The notes under the pieces were generated by a model, which had not been told where the DNA came from, made no database searches, and saw nothing but the letters and a program-made list of their open reading frames with translations. A stretch of DNA of 64,000 nucleotides, taken from assembly GCA_022592445.1 (NCBI GenBank), contig JABYQR010000062.1, positions 62,001 through 126,000 of the forward strand. Reading direction: 5' to 3'. Below, piece after piece: positions 45,984 to 54,449 of this stretch. This stretch comes from Cytidiella melzeri. Taxonomy: Eukaryota; Basidiomycota; Agaricomycetes; Polyporales; Irpicaceae. The position numbers and the translations under genes were made by a program. Numbering within the stretch: position 1 is the first letter of the stretch; each line of letters begins with the position of its first letter.

Positions 45984-46559
45984 TGTAACCCTGGCCATGG
46001 GTTACAACGAATACAGTTTCCAGAATTGGACATTCAGCTTATGTAAAACGTCTTCAGATATTTTCTCACATTCTTATTCGTCCCCGCCGTTTGCTCCGAT
46101 TACGTATAAAAGACTCATCGCCTTCAGCGTCGATGGACTCATTCCTTTGTCCCGACGTTGAAGGTATGTTATTCTACACTATCCTACTGTACTCCGGACT
46201 CATTCCTTTGTCCCGACGTTGAAGTCTCAGAATATATCTCGTGCTTGTTCTTTCGAGTGTTTCCCGCTGCCGCGGGTATTCCACTTTTTTTTGAACAAGC
46301 ACGAGATATATTCTGAGACTTCAACGTCGGGACAAAGGAATGAGTCCGGAGTACAGTAGGATATTGTAGAATAACATACCTTCAATGTCGGGACAAAGGA
46401 ATGAGTCCATCGACGCTGAAGGCGATGAGTCTTTTATACGTAATCGGAGCAAACGGCAGGGACGAATAAGAATGTGAGAAAATATCTGAAGACGTTTTAC
46501 ATAAGCTGAATGTCCAATTCTGGAAACTGTATTCGTTGTAACCCATGGCCAGGGTTACA
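45984..46559. repeat. Palindromic LTR pair at the left end of the gypsy element
   Basis: 45984-46298 is the LTR in plus orientation; 46294-46559 is the same LTR in minus orientation. They meet at GAACA (46294-46298), a pentamer present in both arms at the switch point. Each arm has a TATA-like CGTATAAAAGACTC and two copies of GGACTCATTCCTTTGTCCCG. Confidence 0.88.
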
Positions 46560-49500
46560 CTCCTTCCCCTTTTGAAGAATTAGCTTCAGGGTCAGAAGCG
46601 CCAGGCAGGCCGTTCTCGCGCAGGAAATCATCAAGAGGCGCGAGGTCGTCCACTTTGCTTCCAGCGAGCCATTCGTCATGTTCAGGACCATAACCCCGCC
46701 ATCGTACAAGGTATTGGAAACCACGGCCGACTTTTCTGCGATCCAAGATACGCTCCACAACGTGCTCCATACCATCAGGAGTGGCGATAGGGCCAGGTTC
46801 TTCGTGTTCGCGTTCGGGGAACAGGGAAGGGTCGTTTTGCACAAAAAAACGGAGCAAAGAAGCGTGGAAGGTGGGGTGGATACGCATGGTCGCCGGTAAG
46901 TCCAGAGTATACACAGATGCTTCTGGATGCGCATTAAGGACAGTGTACGGTCCGTCGAAACGAACCATGAATTTGGCCACTCTGTGGTCGCCACGCCGCA
47001 TGTAGTCGCGTCTGCGATGAAATGTGGACAGCAGGACCTTGTCGCCAACGGCATAAACCACCTCAGGCTGCCTGTGTTTGTTCGCATGGTACGTCTGGTT
47101 GATCTTTGACAAGAGCATGTTGTCCTGAGCCTCCATCACGTCGGTTTCCAGACGGGCGATCATGTCTTTAGCGTCAAAAGCTTCTTTCCCAACCGACTTT
47201 GCACATTGTTTCGTAGCGTCGATGGAGATAGGAGATATTACACGAGGTGAGCGTCCATATCGTACCTGGAACGGTGAGAAGTTTGTTGACGCGTTGATTG
47301 TGTTCATGTAGTTGAAGCGAACGAGTGGTAGAGCTCGCACCCATCCTTTCTGGTTACGCTCAACGTGGAAACGGAGCGCCTGAATGATGGTCTTATTAGA
47401 CCTCTCGCTCGCGCCGTCAGTTTCAGGATGGTACGAGGTCGACATTTTGAGTTGTACACCGGTGAGTGTTGTAAGAGCCTTCCAGAACCTTGACATGAAC
47501 AGTTTGTCACGGTCCGAGACAATATCAGACGGAAGGCCATTTTCGCAATACCAGTGGTGGAAGAATATCAGGGCGAATTCCTCCGCAGTGATGTCGGTCC
47601 GTGTAGCGACAATGCGTAAGTCAGAGTTCAATCTGCAGGTCATGGACACGATGCAGTTATACCCTTCGTCCAGTGTCAGCGGACCAATGAAGTCGATCGC
47701 GACACTTTCGCAGCGACCGTCCGGTATGGGCAAGGGATGAAGAGGTCCGACGGGTTTACGGTTGGGGGACTTGTTGCGTTGACACTGTTCACAAGCAGGT
47801 ATGTATAGGTCCTCGATTTCCTTTCTCATATGCGGCCAGTAATAGCTGGAACGCAGTGCAGCGTAAGACTTATCGCAGCCGAAATGCCCCAAGGAGTCAT
47901 GTGCCAACCGGAACAGCCGTTCGCGTAAGTGTCGGACACGCGGTATCACAAGACATTCAGCCACGAATAGTAGTCGGTTTTTAACGTGGAAACCAGCATT
48001 GGTTCGGCCTTCAAGGTGATTGTTTCGTAGGGCGGTGATACAAGGAGAAGATCGCTGAGCAGCGTTGACGCGAGCTTTCGCAGGTTCGTCCCAGAGCGCG
48101 TCGAGAATGCGAGATGTCCAAGAATCTTCGGCGTAACCCGCGATGAGGTCTTCAACCCAAGCCTCTTCGGTTGAGATTTCAAAATGGCTCAAGGCACCTA
48201 TGCGTAGCGCGCAGCTTCCATCGGATTCTGGGACAGTTGTCGTTGGATAGGTGGTTTCAGCGGAGGGGTCACGAATGCGAGACAAGGCATCAGCAGGTGC
48301 GTTGTCCTTTCCGGCGATGTAGGAAATGTGGTAATCGTATTGGCTCAGAAATTCTTGCCAACGACATTGTCGGCGAGAGAGATTCGCTTGGGTGTCAAAG
48401 TTCACAAGCGTCTTGTGGTCGGTGAAGATTTCAAACGGCACGCCTAGAAGGTCAACACACCATTTCCGTAGCGCACGAATGATCGCGAGGAGTTCCTTCT
48501 CGTGGACAGGGTAATTGAGTTCCGCTCCTTTAAAAGATTGGCTCTCAAAAGCGACAGGTCTAGCAGACTCGAACGTTTTGCCGTAAGACAGGACTGCACC
48601 GGAACAGTAGTCGGACGCGTCGCAGGCGACGAAGATTCTATTCGCGCCCATGTTCTCGTGGTCAATAACGGTGAGGCATTCGCTGGACATCACCAGCTTC
48701 TTCACACCATCGAAAGCGTGTTGATGGCGGTCGGTCCAGACAAAAAGTTTCTCAGCTTCATTGGTGGTGAGTTGATTCAATATGTGCGTGTGTTCTGTGA
48801 GAGCAGGTAGGAAAGATGCGATATAACAAACTAGACCCAGGAACGAGAGTACGTCTGATGAGGAGCGCGGAATTGGCCAAGATAGAACGTTTTCGATCTT
48901 CTTTGGATCCGCCTCGACACCACGACGCGAGATGCGATGTCCGAGGAAGTCAAGCTCGATGCAGAATAAGTTCGTCTTTTTGGGCAAGCAGTACAGGGAA
49001 TGTTTGCGCAGCGCCTCGAGGACAGCGGTGACGTTGCGGCGATGCTCTTCAACCGTTTCGGACCAAATGATAATATCGTCGAGGTAGACATGGCAAATAG
49101 TACCGATAAATTCACGAAGGGCCGAAAACATCCGACGCTGGTGAGTCGCAGGTGCGTTGCGGCAGCCCTGCGGCATGACCGTCCACTCGTATAAACCAAA
49201 CGGGATGGTAACGGCGGTGTACGGGATATTGTCTGGGTGTACCGGGGTCTGAAAGAAGGAATTGGTCATGTCGATTTTTGCCCAAAACTTTCCCTTTGCG
49301 CAGTCTGATAATATATCGCTTATACGTGGAAGTGGATGCACGTCTGGTATGGTGTTTGCATTCAGAGCGCGGTAATCGTTTACCCATCGAGGTAGCGCAG
49401 CAGGGTCTGACTTCGGAATGAGAAAAGCAGGAGAAGCATAAGGACTGGATGAGGGCCGGATTCGACCAGCATCAAGGTGTTGCGTGAGCAGCGTCCGCCA

Positions 49501-51654
49501 AGCTTCACGGTATTTCTTTGGACACTCATATTGCCTTCGGGCGATCATAGCGTCTGGATCCTTGAGCCGGAAACAATGGTAAACGTCGTTTGGCATATCG
49601 GAGATGTGAGGGATGTCATCCGGAAATAGGTCAGCGAAACGTAGACGCATACGGTCGTTCTCCACTTTTAGGGAAGCGAGTAATGAAAGTTCATCAATTC
49701 GGTCGTGGATCGCACCGAGAACTTGTGCGATTTGCGTGATATTGTTCTCAGAAGAAGAATTGTCAGGGATAAGTGTGGTTTCCATTAAGAGTTCGCGCAT
49801 GGTGTCGCGGTATGTTGTTCTGGAGAGGTTGTCGCGTAGAGTGGATATCTCATTCGCAGCGGCGACCTGCGCGGCAAGTTTGTCACGGCGCTGACGAGGG
49901 GAACGATGGTCGACATCGTTTGGGATGGTAGGCGGAGGTGCGAATATGATATCAAAGCCGTCGTGTTGTTGTATGATAGTAGAATGGACAGGATCAATTG
50001 AACAATGATTGGTGGTATAAAAAGGGAGACCAAGAATAACAGGCACAAAAAGGCCCTTTACGACGATAGCTTTACAAGTACGCGATGTCCACGAGTGTTG
50101 CGAGTTTGAGACTTTGAACTTAATCCATTCAGTTGCTATTTGCGAATCTCCCCCCCATGCTGCTCCGAAGGTCTTAGAATGCGGGAGTGGCCTGCGACGG
50201 AGGCCGAGTTTGGTTACGAGTGCGTCGTCAACTAAGATAGCGGGTGCACCGGAATCAATCAGCATTTTTACTGGAGAAGGGAGGGCAGACGGGGAATGGA
50301 CGAGAGCGTCCCAGTAGATGTGTCGGCAAGTGAATGGAGGGACGTACTCGGCGTCTTCGTCGGTGGTATCACTGGCGTCGAGAACAGAGCTGAAGCGTGC
50401 AGGCGGAGAATTATTGTAGTTGAAGGCACCGACAGGCAAGAGTTTGTCGTCATCAGAAAGGTCGTTCACGACAGCGACACGAGCGTTTCGCAAGTTGGGA
50501 GCACTAGTAGTTGCCGTAGAAGATCCAGCGGTAGGCGGAGTCCAGGTGGCTGGTACGAGAGCTTTGTATGAGGCCGCATCGGGGTAGTCGTTGGGGCAAT
50601 CCGCGGTGTAGTGATTGACGTGTGCGCGTCGACATTTGAAACATCCCTTGTTGTGACTGAGGTAGCTGTGTTCGGCTTCGGTGAGTTTTGGCAACTTGAG
50701 TTGCTTCCCAGCTTCAGCAGAGGTGTTGCCCGAGATGCGAGAGGCGAGAGCAGGCTTTGCGTCGCCGATCCGTGAGGCCAGAGGAGGCTTGTATGAGTTC
50801 GTTTGCGGAGCAGTGTAACGACGCGTCGCGACAGCTAAGTCGCGAAGGAACGCACGCCTTTTCTCGTCTTCGATAGAGAGGCCGTCTTTGAGAAGTTGGT
50901 AAGTCGTGAGGGCCTTCCCTTCAGTAGAACAGTAGTCGCGCAGCTTTTGGCAGACATGTGTCGTGAGGTGTGCGCGGAGCTCAGCGTCTTCCATAAATTC
51001 GGCGGTGTCGGTGAGTAGCGTGTTGGTACGCTCGAGGTGTTCTACCCAGCTGTCAAAACCATTGCTGTTGTTCATGAACGACTGTTTGATTTGCACTTTG
51101 ATCTTGTCCGACCAGTTGCGCTTGAACCAGCGCGATCGGAACTCGTTCAAAAAGTCCTCGAAAGTCATCGACTGCAGATGCTTCTTATGAGTGAAGTACC
51201 AAGTTGCTATGAGGGGGTCGGCGAAGGAGGGACCAACTGCGATGACCTTCTTATCTTCATCGGTCTTTTTCGCGTCGAAGAAGAAGCCGCAAAGGATCTG
51301 GAATGAAAGCCAGGTTTCTGGAGTGACCGTGCCAGCAGTTAAGACAGGAGGGGTCTTGTTTGTGGTGTTGTTGATGACGGTTGCGAACTGGGTCTTGTCG
51401 GACTGCATAGTGGACGGCGAAGGGTAAATTACGTAATGATCGTTGTGTTCTGAATCGGTCGAAGACGCGGATGGGGAAGATGGAGTTGGGGGTGGAGACG
51501 GCGAGGTGGATGGTGTGGGTGTTCGACCGTGAGAAGAGGGTGGGGAGGGTTCGCGAGTGGGTGGAGGGTTAGGTGGTAGGGGAACACTCGAGCCCGCGTT
51601 GAGAGGATCTGGAAACAGCAACTGTTCGGTCTGACTGTCGGATGTGTTAACCAA
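46555..51654 (-). CDS. Gypsy Gag-Pol polyprotein with chromodomain (1699 residues)
   Basis: A single uninterrupted frame without gag-pol frameshift. Gag has a retrotrans_gag-like core (MTFEDFLNEFRSRWFKRNW) and a zinc knuckle CFKCRRAHVNHYTADC near residue 335. Protease: MLIDSGAPAILVD. RT: KYREAWRTLLTQHLDAGRI, PFGLYEWTVMPQGCRNAP and catalytic YLDDIIIWS. RNase H: FVACDASDYCSGAVLSYGK. Integrase: HDSLGHFGCDK with CEQC zinc site, then DFIGPLTLDEGYNCIV, SDRDKLFMSRFW and YHPETDGASERSNKT (DDE residues). The C-terminus is a chromodomain (VERILDRRKVGRGFQYLVRW, then GYGPEHDEW), which directs chromovirus integration toward marked chromatin. The stop codon TAA lies in the first bases of the LTR. All catalytic motifs look intact. 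It is antisense to the transposase it interrupts. Confidence 0.95.
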   Translation of the reverse strand: MVNTSDSQTEQLLFPDPLNAGSSVPLPPNPPPTREPSPPSSHGRTPTPSTSPSPPPTPSSPSASSTDSEHNDHYVIYPSPSTMQSDKTQFATVINNTTNKTPPVLTAGTVTPETWLSFQILCGFFFDAKKTDEDKKVIAVGPSFADPLIATWYFTHKKHLQSMTFEDFLNEFRSRWFKRNWSDKIKVQIKQSFMNNSNGFDSWVEHLERTNTLLTDTAEFMEDAELRAHLTTHVCQKLRDYCSTEGKALTTYQLLKDGLSIEDEKRRAFLRDLAVATRRYTAPQTNSYKPPLASRIGDAKPALASRISGNTSAEAGKQLKLPKLTEAEHSYLSHNKGCFKCRRAHVNHYTADCPNDYPDAASYKALVPATWTPPTAGSSTATTSAPNLRNARVAVVNDLSDDDKLLPVGAFNYNNSPPARFSSVLDASDTTDEDAEYVPPFTCRHIYWDALVHSPSALPSPVKMLIDSGAPAILVDDALVTKLGLRRRPLPHSKTFGAAWGGDSQIATEWIKFKVSNSQHSWTSRTCKAIVVKGLFVPVILGLPFYTTNHCSIDPVHSTIIQQHDGFDIIFAPPPTIPNDVDHRSPRQRRDKLAAQVAAANEISTLRDNLSRTTYRDTMRELLMETTLIPDNSSSENNITQIAQVLGAIHDRIDELSLLASLKVENDRMRLRFADLFPDDIPHISDMPNDVYHCFRLKDPDAMIARRQYECPKKYREAWRTLLTQHLDAGRIRPSSSPYASPAFLIPKSDPAALPRWVNDYRALNANTIPDVHPLPRISDILSDCAKGKFWAKIDMTNSFFQTPVHPDNIPYTAVTIPFGLYEWTVMPQGCRNAPATHQRRMFSALREFIGTICHVYLDDIIIWSETVEEHRRNVTAVLEALRKHSLYCLPKKTNLFCIELDFLGHRISRRGVEADPKKIENVLSWPIPRSSSDVLSFLGLVCYIASFLPALTEHTHILNQLTTNEAEKLFVWTDRHQHAFDGVKKLVMSSECLTVIDHENMGANRIFVACDASDYCSGAVLSYGKTFESARPVAFESQSFKGAELNYPVHEKELLAIIRALRKWCVDLLGVPFEIFTDHKTLVNFDTQANLSRRQCRWQEFLSQYDYHISYIAGKDNAPADALSRIRDPSAETTYPTTTVPESDGSCALRIGALSHFEISTEEAWVEDLIAGYAEDSWTSRILDALWDEPAKARVNAAQRSSPCITALRNNHLEGRTNAGFHVKNRLLFVAECLVIPRVRHLRERLFRLAHDSLGHFGCDKSYAALRSSYYWPHMRKEIEDLYIPACEQCQRNKSPNRKPVGPLHPLPIPDGRCESVAIDFIGPLTLDEGYNCIVSMTCRLNSDLRIVATRTDITAEEFALIFFHHWYCENGLPSDIVSDRDKLFMSRFWKALTTLTGVQLKMSTSYHPETDGASERSNKTIIQALRFHVERNQKGWVRALPLVRFNYMNTINASTNFSPFQVRYGRSPRVISPISIDATKQCAKSVGKEAFDAKDMIARLETDVMEAQDNMLLSKINQTYHANKHRQPEVVYAVGDKVLLSTFHRRRDYMRRGDHRVAKFMVRFDGPYTVLNAHPEASVYTLDLPATMRIHPTFHASLLRFFVQNDPSLFPEREHEEPGPIATPDGMEHVVERILDRRKVGRGFQYLVRWRGYGPEHDEWLAGSKVDDLAPLDDFLRENGLPGASDPEANSSKGEGV

Positions 51655-51944
51655 TACGTATCTGGAACCGTCCAGACTATCTGATGGATGATCTATGTTG
51701 GGCGGTGTCGTATCGTAAATGAGCGCTTCAGGGAGGTATACTTCCGCGAAAGGTAGGGTACTGAAGGCTTCTTGGGTCCTTCGCGATGTCGAGCGTGTAG
51801 TAGCCAGGCTGAACGAGGGCGGCTAAGCGAGCGGAGGGACGAAAACGATGGGCGACGAGAGGTAGACGGCAGACGGAAGACGGTGGATGGTAGACAGTTG
51901 ACGGTAGGCGGTAGACAGTTAACGGGACGGCTGTTTTGTGTGAT

Positions 51945-52257
51945 GTTCAAAAAAAAGTGGAATACCCGCGGCAGCGGGAAACACTCGAAAGAACAAGCAC
52001 GAGATATATTCTGAGACTTCAACGTCGGGACAAAGGAATGAGTCCGGAGTACAGTAGGATAGTGTAGAATAACATACCTTCAACGTCGGGACAAAGGAAT
52101 GAGTCCATCGACGCTGAAGGCGATGAGTCTTTTATACGTAATCAGAGCAAACGGCGGGGACGAATAAGAATGTGAGAAAATATCTGAAGACGTTTTACAT
52201 AAGCTGAATGTCCAATTCTGGAAACTGTATTCGTTGTAACCCATGGCCAGGGTTACA
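51945..52257 (-). repeat. 5' LTR of the gypsy element
   Basis: About 313 bp in minus orientation, from TGTAACCC at 52257 to the T8 tract near 51949. The exact inner end is uncertain because the left LTR is cut by the fold-back. The first 23 bp form a near-perfect palindrome (TGTAACCC, TGGCCA, T, GGGTTACA). Confidence 0.8.
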
Positions 52258-54449
52258 ACTGAGTACACCGAGCGATTGCACATTGACTTCACCAAGGACG
52301 CCTACCGAGCAACAAACCGGAAGGACAAGTTCACGCAGATGACTAAGTGGCTGGAGCGCCGCGAGAAAATGCATCGACATGCCCAGTTTGTCGAGTGGAG
52401 GCTCGTTCAATGCGGCGCTCCGCCTAAACCCCGATCGTTGAAGTGGTCACCACCAGGATTGGATCTCGGCCGGTGTCTTCACCTTGCGAAGCGTCCGTCT
52501 GTCGTGGGTGTGGCTGTAGAGCATGTGGTGACAAAGTATGGGGCACGGTTCTTCAGAGAGGCGCTTGCACGCTTCATAACACTAACAAACGAACCTGGGA
52601 TTAGTCGCGCGCGGCTTGAGGAGGCCATTTGGAACATCCACCTACCATTCCGCAAGGTCAGCGTATGGCATCGCATCAAGTTCGTACAGCAGGATCCTCT
52701 CACGCTCAAGTTTAAGACTGCCGACTCCATACACGCTCAGCCAATCCGAACGGATTCACGTCAGAAAGAGGTTCCAGGCCGGTTTGATACGGCTCTCGTC
52801 AACGAGGGTTCAGGTGGTATTACAGGAATCACAGGTGCGCTGCTGAAGCTCTGGTTCAGCTTCTGATACTCATTTCTTATCCAGGTTATCATGTTGGACG
52901 AGTCCGAGTTGTGTTCTCGCTGCCCAAAGCGGCACGTTCGATTCTGTTCCCGCACGAGCATTCCGTTCCCACCCACCTTGCGTATGTTGAATGGTATACC
53001 AAGCCTCGATCTCAACCGGAACCCAACCATCGTCTATACAAGATTTCACGCCTCGTTGACGAGCGCGGCGATCCAATCTGCAGCATTGTGCCTGTCAAGG
53101 ACATCCGTCAAAGTGTCCATCTATTCCCAAGGTTTGGTGCATCAGCTCCCACAGAGTGGACGAGCTTCAATGTACTCGATAAATGCCGGACTTTTTACAT
53201 TAATCCCTTCAGTAGTAAATTCATGTATCGCACTTTATATTGATGTACTTTTATCCCGGATAATAGTAGGTACTCTTGTCATATTTTCCACTACCTCGCA
53301 AGCTCCGCAAATACTTTTGCTACCAATTGGATAATTTGAGGTATTCTCTCTATTCTCAAGTATTCGAGCTAATCGCGATATTCCAGGATGATTATCCTGG
53401 AGTAGGAAATTACGGATTTCCTGATGTTATTGCACGCAGCATGTCCTCTGTTGTCTCGTGTCGTCACCATCAATTTCCTGGCTCTGGGTCTCCTCGTCGC
53501 GCGCCCTCAGTTTTGACATCTCTTTCAGGCTCTTCCACCTTTCGATGATCAATTCATCTTGTCTCAGGAATCACATCTCACAATCAACCGCGCTCCAATC
53601 GTGTCTTCAGCGTATTCCCACCACCTCACGTCTCGCACATAGAATTCCAGGCTTACTCAATGCCTACAAAGCATTGTACACGGCCGACGTAGAGGAGTCT
53701 CGTAACAGACACGTAGCAAGCTCAAGCTGCGTTGGCGGTACGAGTTTTTGTGCGTGTTTTTTTCCTTGTCCTCGCATTAAACAAAACCCACAAATACAAT
53801 AGAAAAAGTAACCGACGAAAGCCACATTACACCGTTTTCTTCTATTATGTTGCTTACTCATCACTCGGGAATCTACTCTTCCGAGGTCTCCATGAACGTT
53901 TGCGGGGTGCCCTTCTACTCTTCCCCTAGTACCCGTCATCACCCCGCTTCCCCGCTTCCAGACACTCCCTTCATCCCTCCGCACACCCCTCTGCCCCTCA
54001 TCCATCCTTCCTCTCTCTTCCTGTGGCAGAAGCACACCCTATATAACGTGTCACTCGCCAACCCGCTGTCTACCCTAGTGTAGGTAGTTTATGTGACTCG
54101 GTCGTTTTCGTTGGGTTCCCGGCAGTAGTACGCAGTACATGTACACATCGCGTCTCTCAAGAACAAAGTACGTCTTGCTTTAAAATTTCGTGCGTGCTTA
54201 GGATCTTTCCGGATGTGCATTGGTGTCGCCGTCTGGCCATGCGTGTTCTGTTTATTGGAGTGGAAAGGGAGTAGAAAGACCAGACACTGCAGATTTGTAT
54301 GGAACTTGAATCGACTAGTACTACACATGCATACAGGTTATCGAGAAATCTATAGAGCTGCTCGAGAAGATCTGCTCGAGTAAGGCTCGCAGGTGTGTGA
54401 CGTATCAAGCAACACATGATGGTCAAAATTGATACAGCAGTGTTGTACA

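Larger units (their letters stand above)
45984..52257 (-). mobile_element. Ty3/gypsy chromovirus with a fold-back LTR
   Basis: A 5-bp duplication ACTGA flanks the insertion (45979-45983 and 52258-52262). The right end, read on minus, is a normal 5' LTR starting TGTAACCCTGGCC. The left end is a palindrome: the 3' LTR (from 46559 leftward) stops after ~266 bp and turns back into an inverted LTR copy reaching 45984, so both outer ends are TGTAACCC starts. One intact gag-pol ORF fills the interior. The purine tract AAAAGGGGAAGGAG overlaps its last codons. Confidence 0.9.
43689..53243 (+). pseudogene. Plavaka transposase, split by a gypsy element
   Basis: Exons 43689-44468, 44527-44814, 44869-45983 continued at 52263-52834, and 52885-53243 join in frame by GT-AG. 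The N-terminus has a zinc-finger-like CPACRSVFSKSGLKHHKRL, then acidic linkers. Core blocks typical of Plavaka proteins are HTGRWWWATQ, KKPGATIIPIIISSDKTQL, FRNKTAYPVYMTIGNIPKEI, HIFRSITPDVLHQLYQGI and, after the insertion, EYTERLHIDFTKDAYRATN, WLERREKMHRH, VVFSLP and HLAYVEWYTKP. Removing the gypsy element with one ACTGA restores FNTEYTERL. About 1,040 residues in all, with no other stop seen. It would catalyse cut-and-paste through an RNase H-like DDE fold (family knowledge); this copy can no longer be expressed intact. Confidence 0.85.
39018..53426. mobile_element. Plavaka-type (CACTA-like) DNA transposon, twice interrupted
   Basis: The left end CATCAGGGAATCCGTAAT (39018-39035) and the reverse complement of the right end CATCAGGAAATCCGTAAT (53409-53426) agree at 17 of 18 positions. 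The S1 empty site has the junction CTCACTCATTTATTGCACGC; each side of the element keeps TT, a 2-bp duplication typical of the CACTA group. Without L2 and the gypsy insertion it is about 6.3 kb. It has two divergent multi-exon genes, a DUF6532 protein (minus) and a transposase (plus), sharing a 255-bp intergenic region. Each gene is cut by one retroelement-like insertion but otherwise open. Confidence 0.85.

Noticed and set aside
45984..46559. Palindrome read as a TIR DNA transposon or hairpin MITE
   Set aside because: The arms are LTR copies of the adjacent gypsy element, and the single ACTGA duplication spans the whole gypsy unit.
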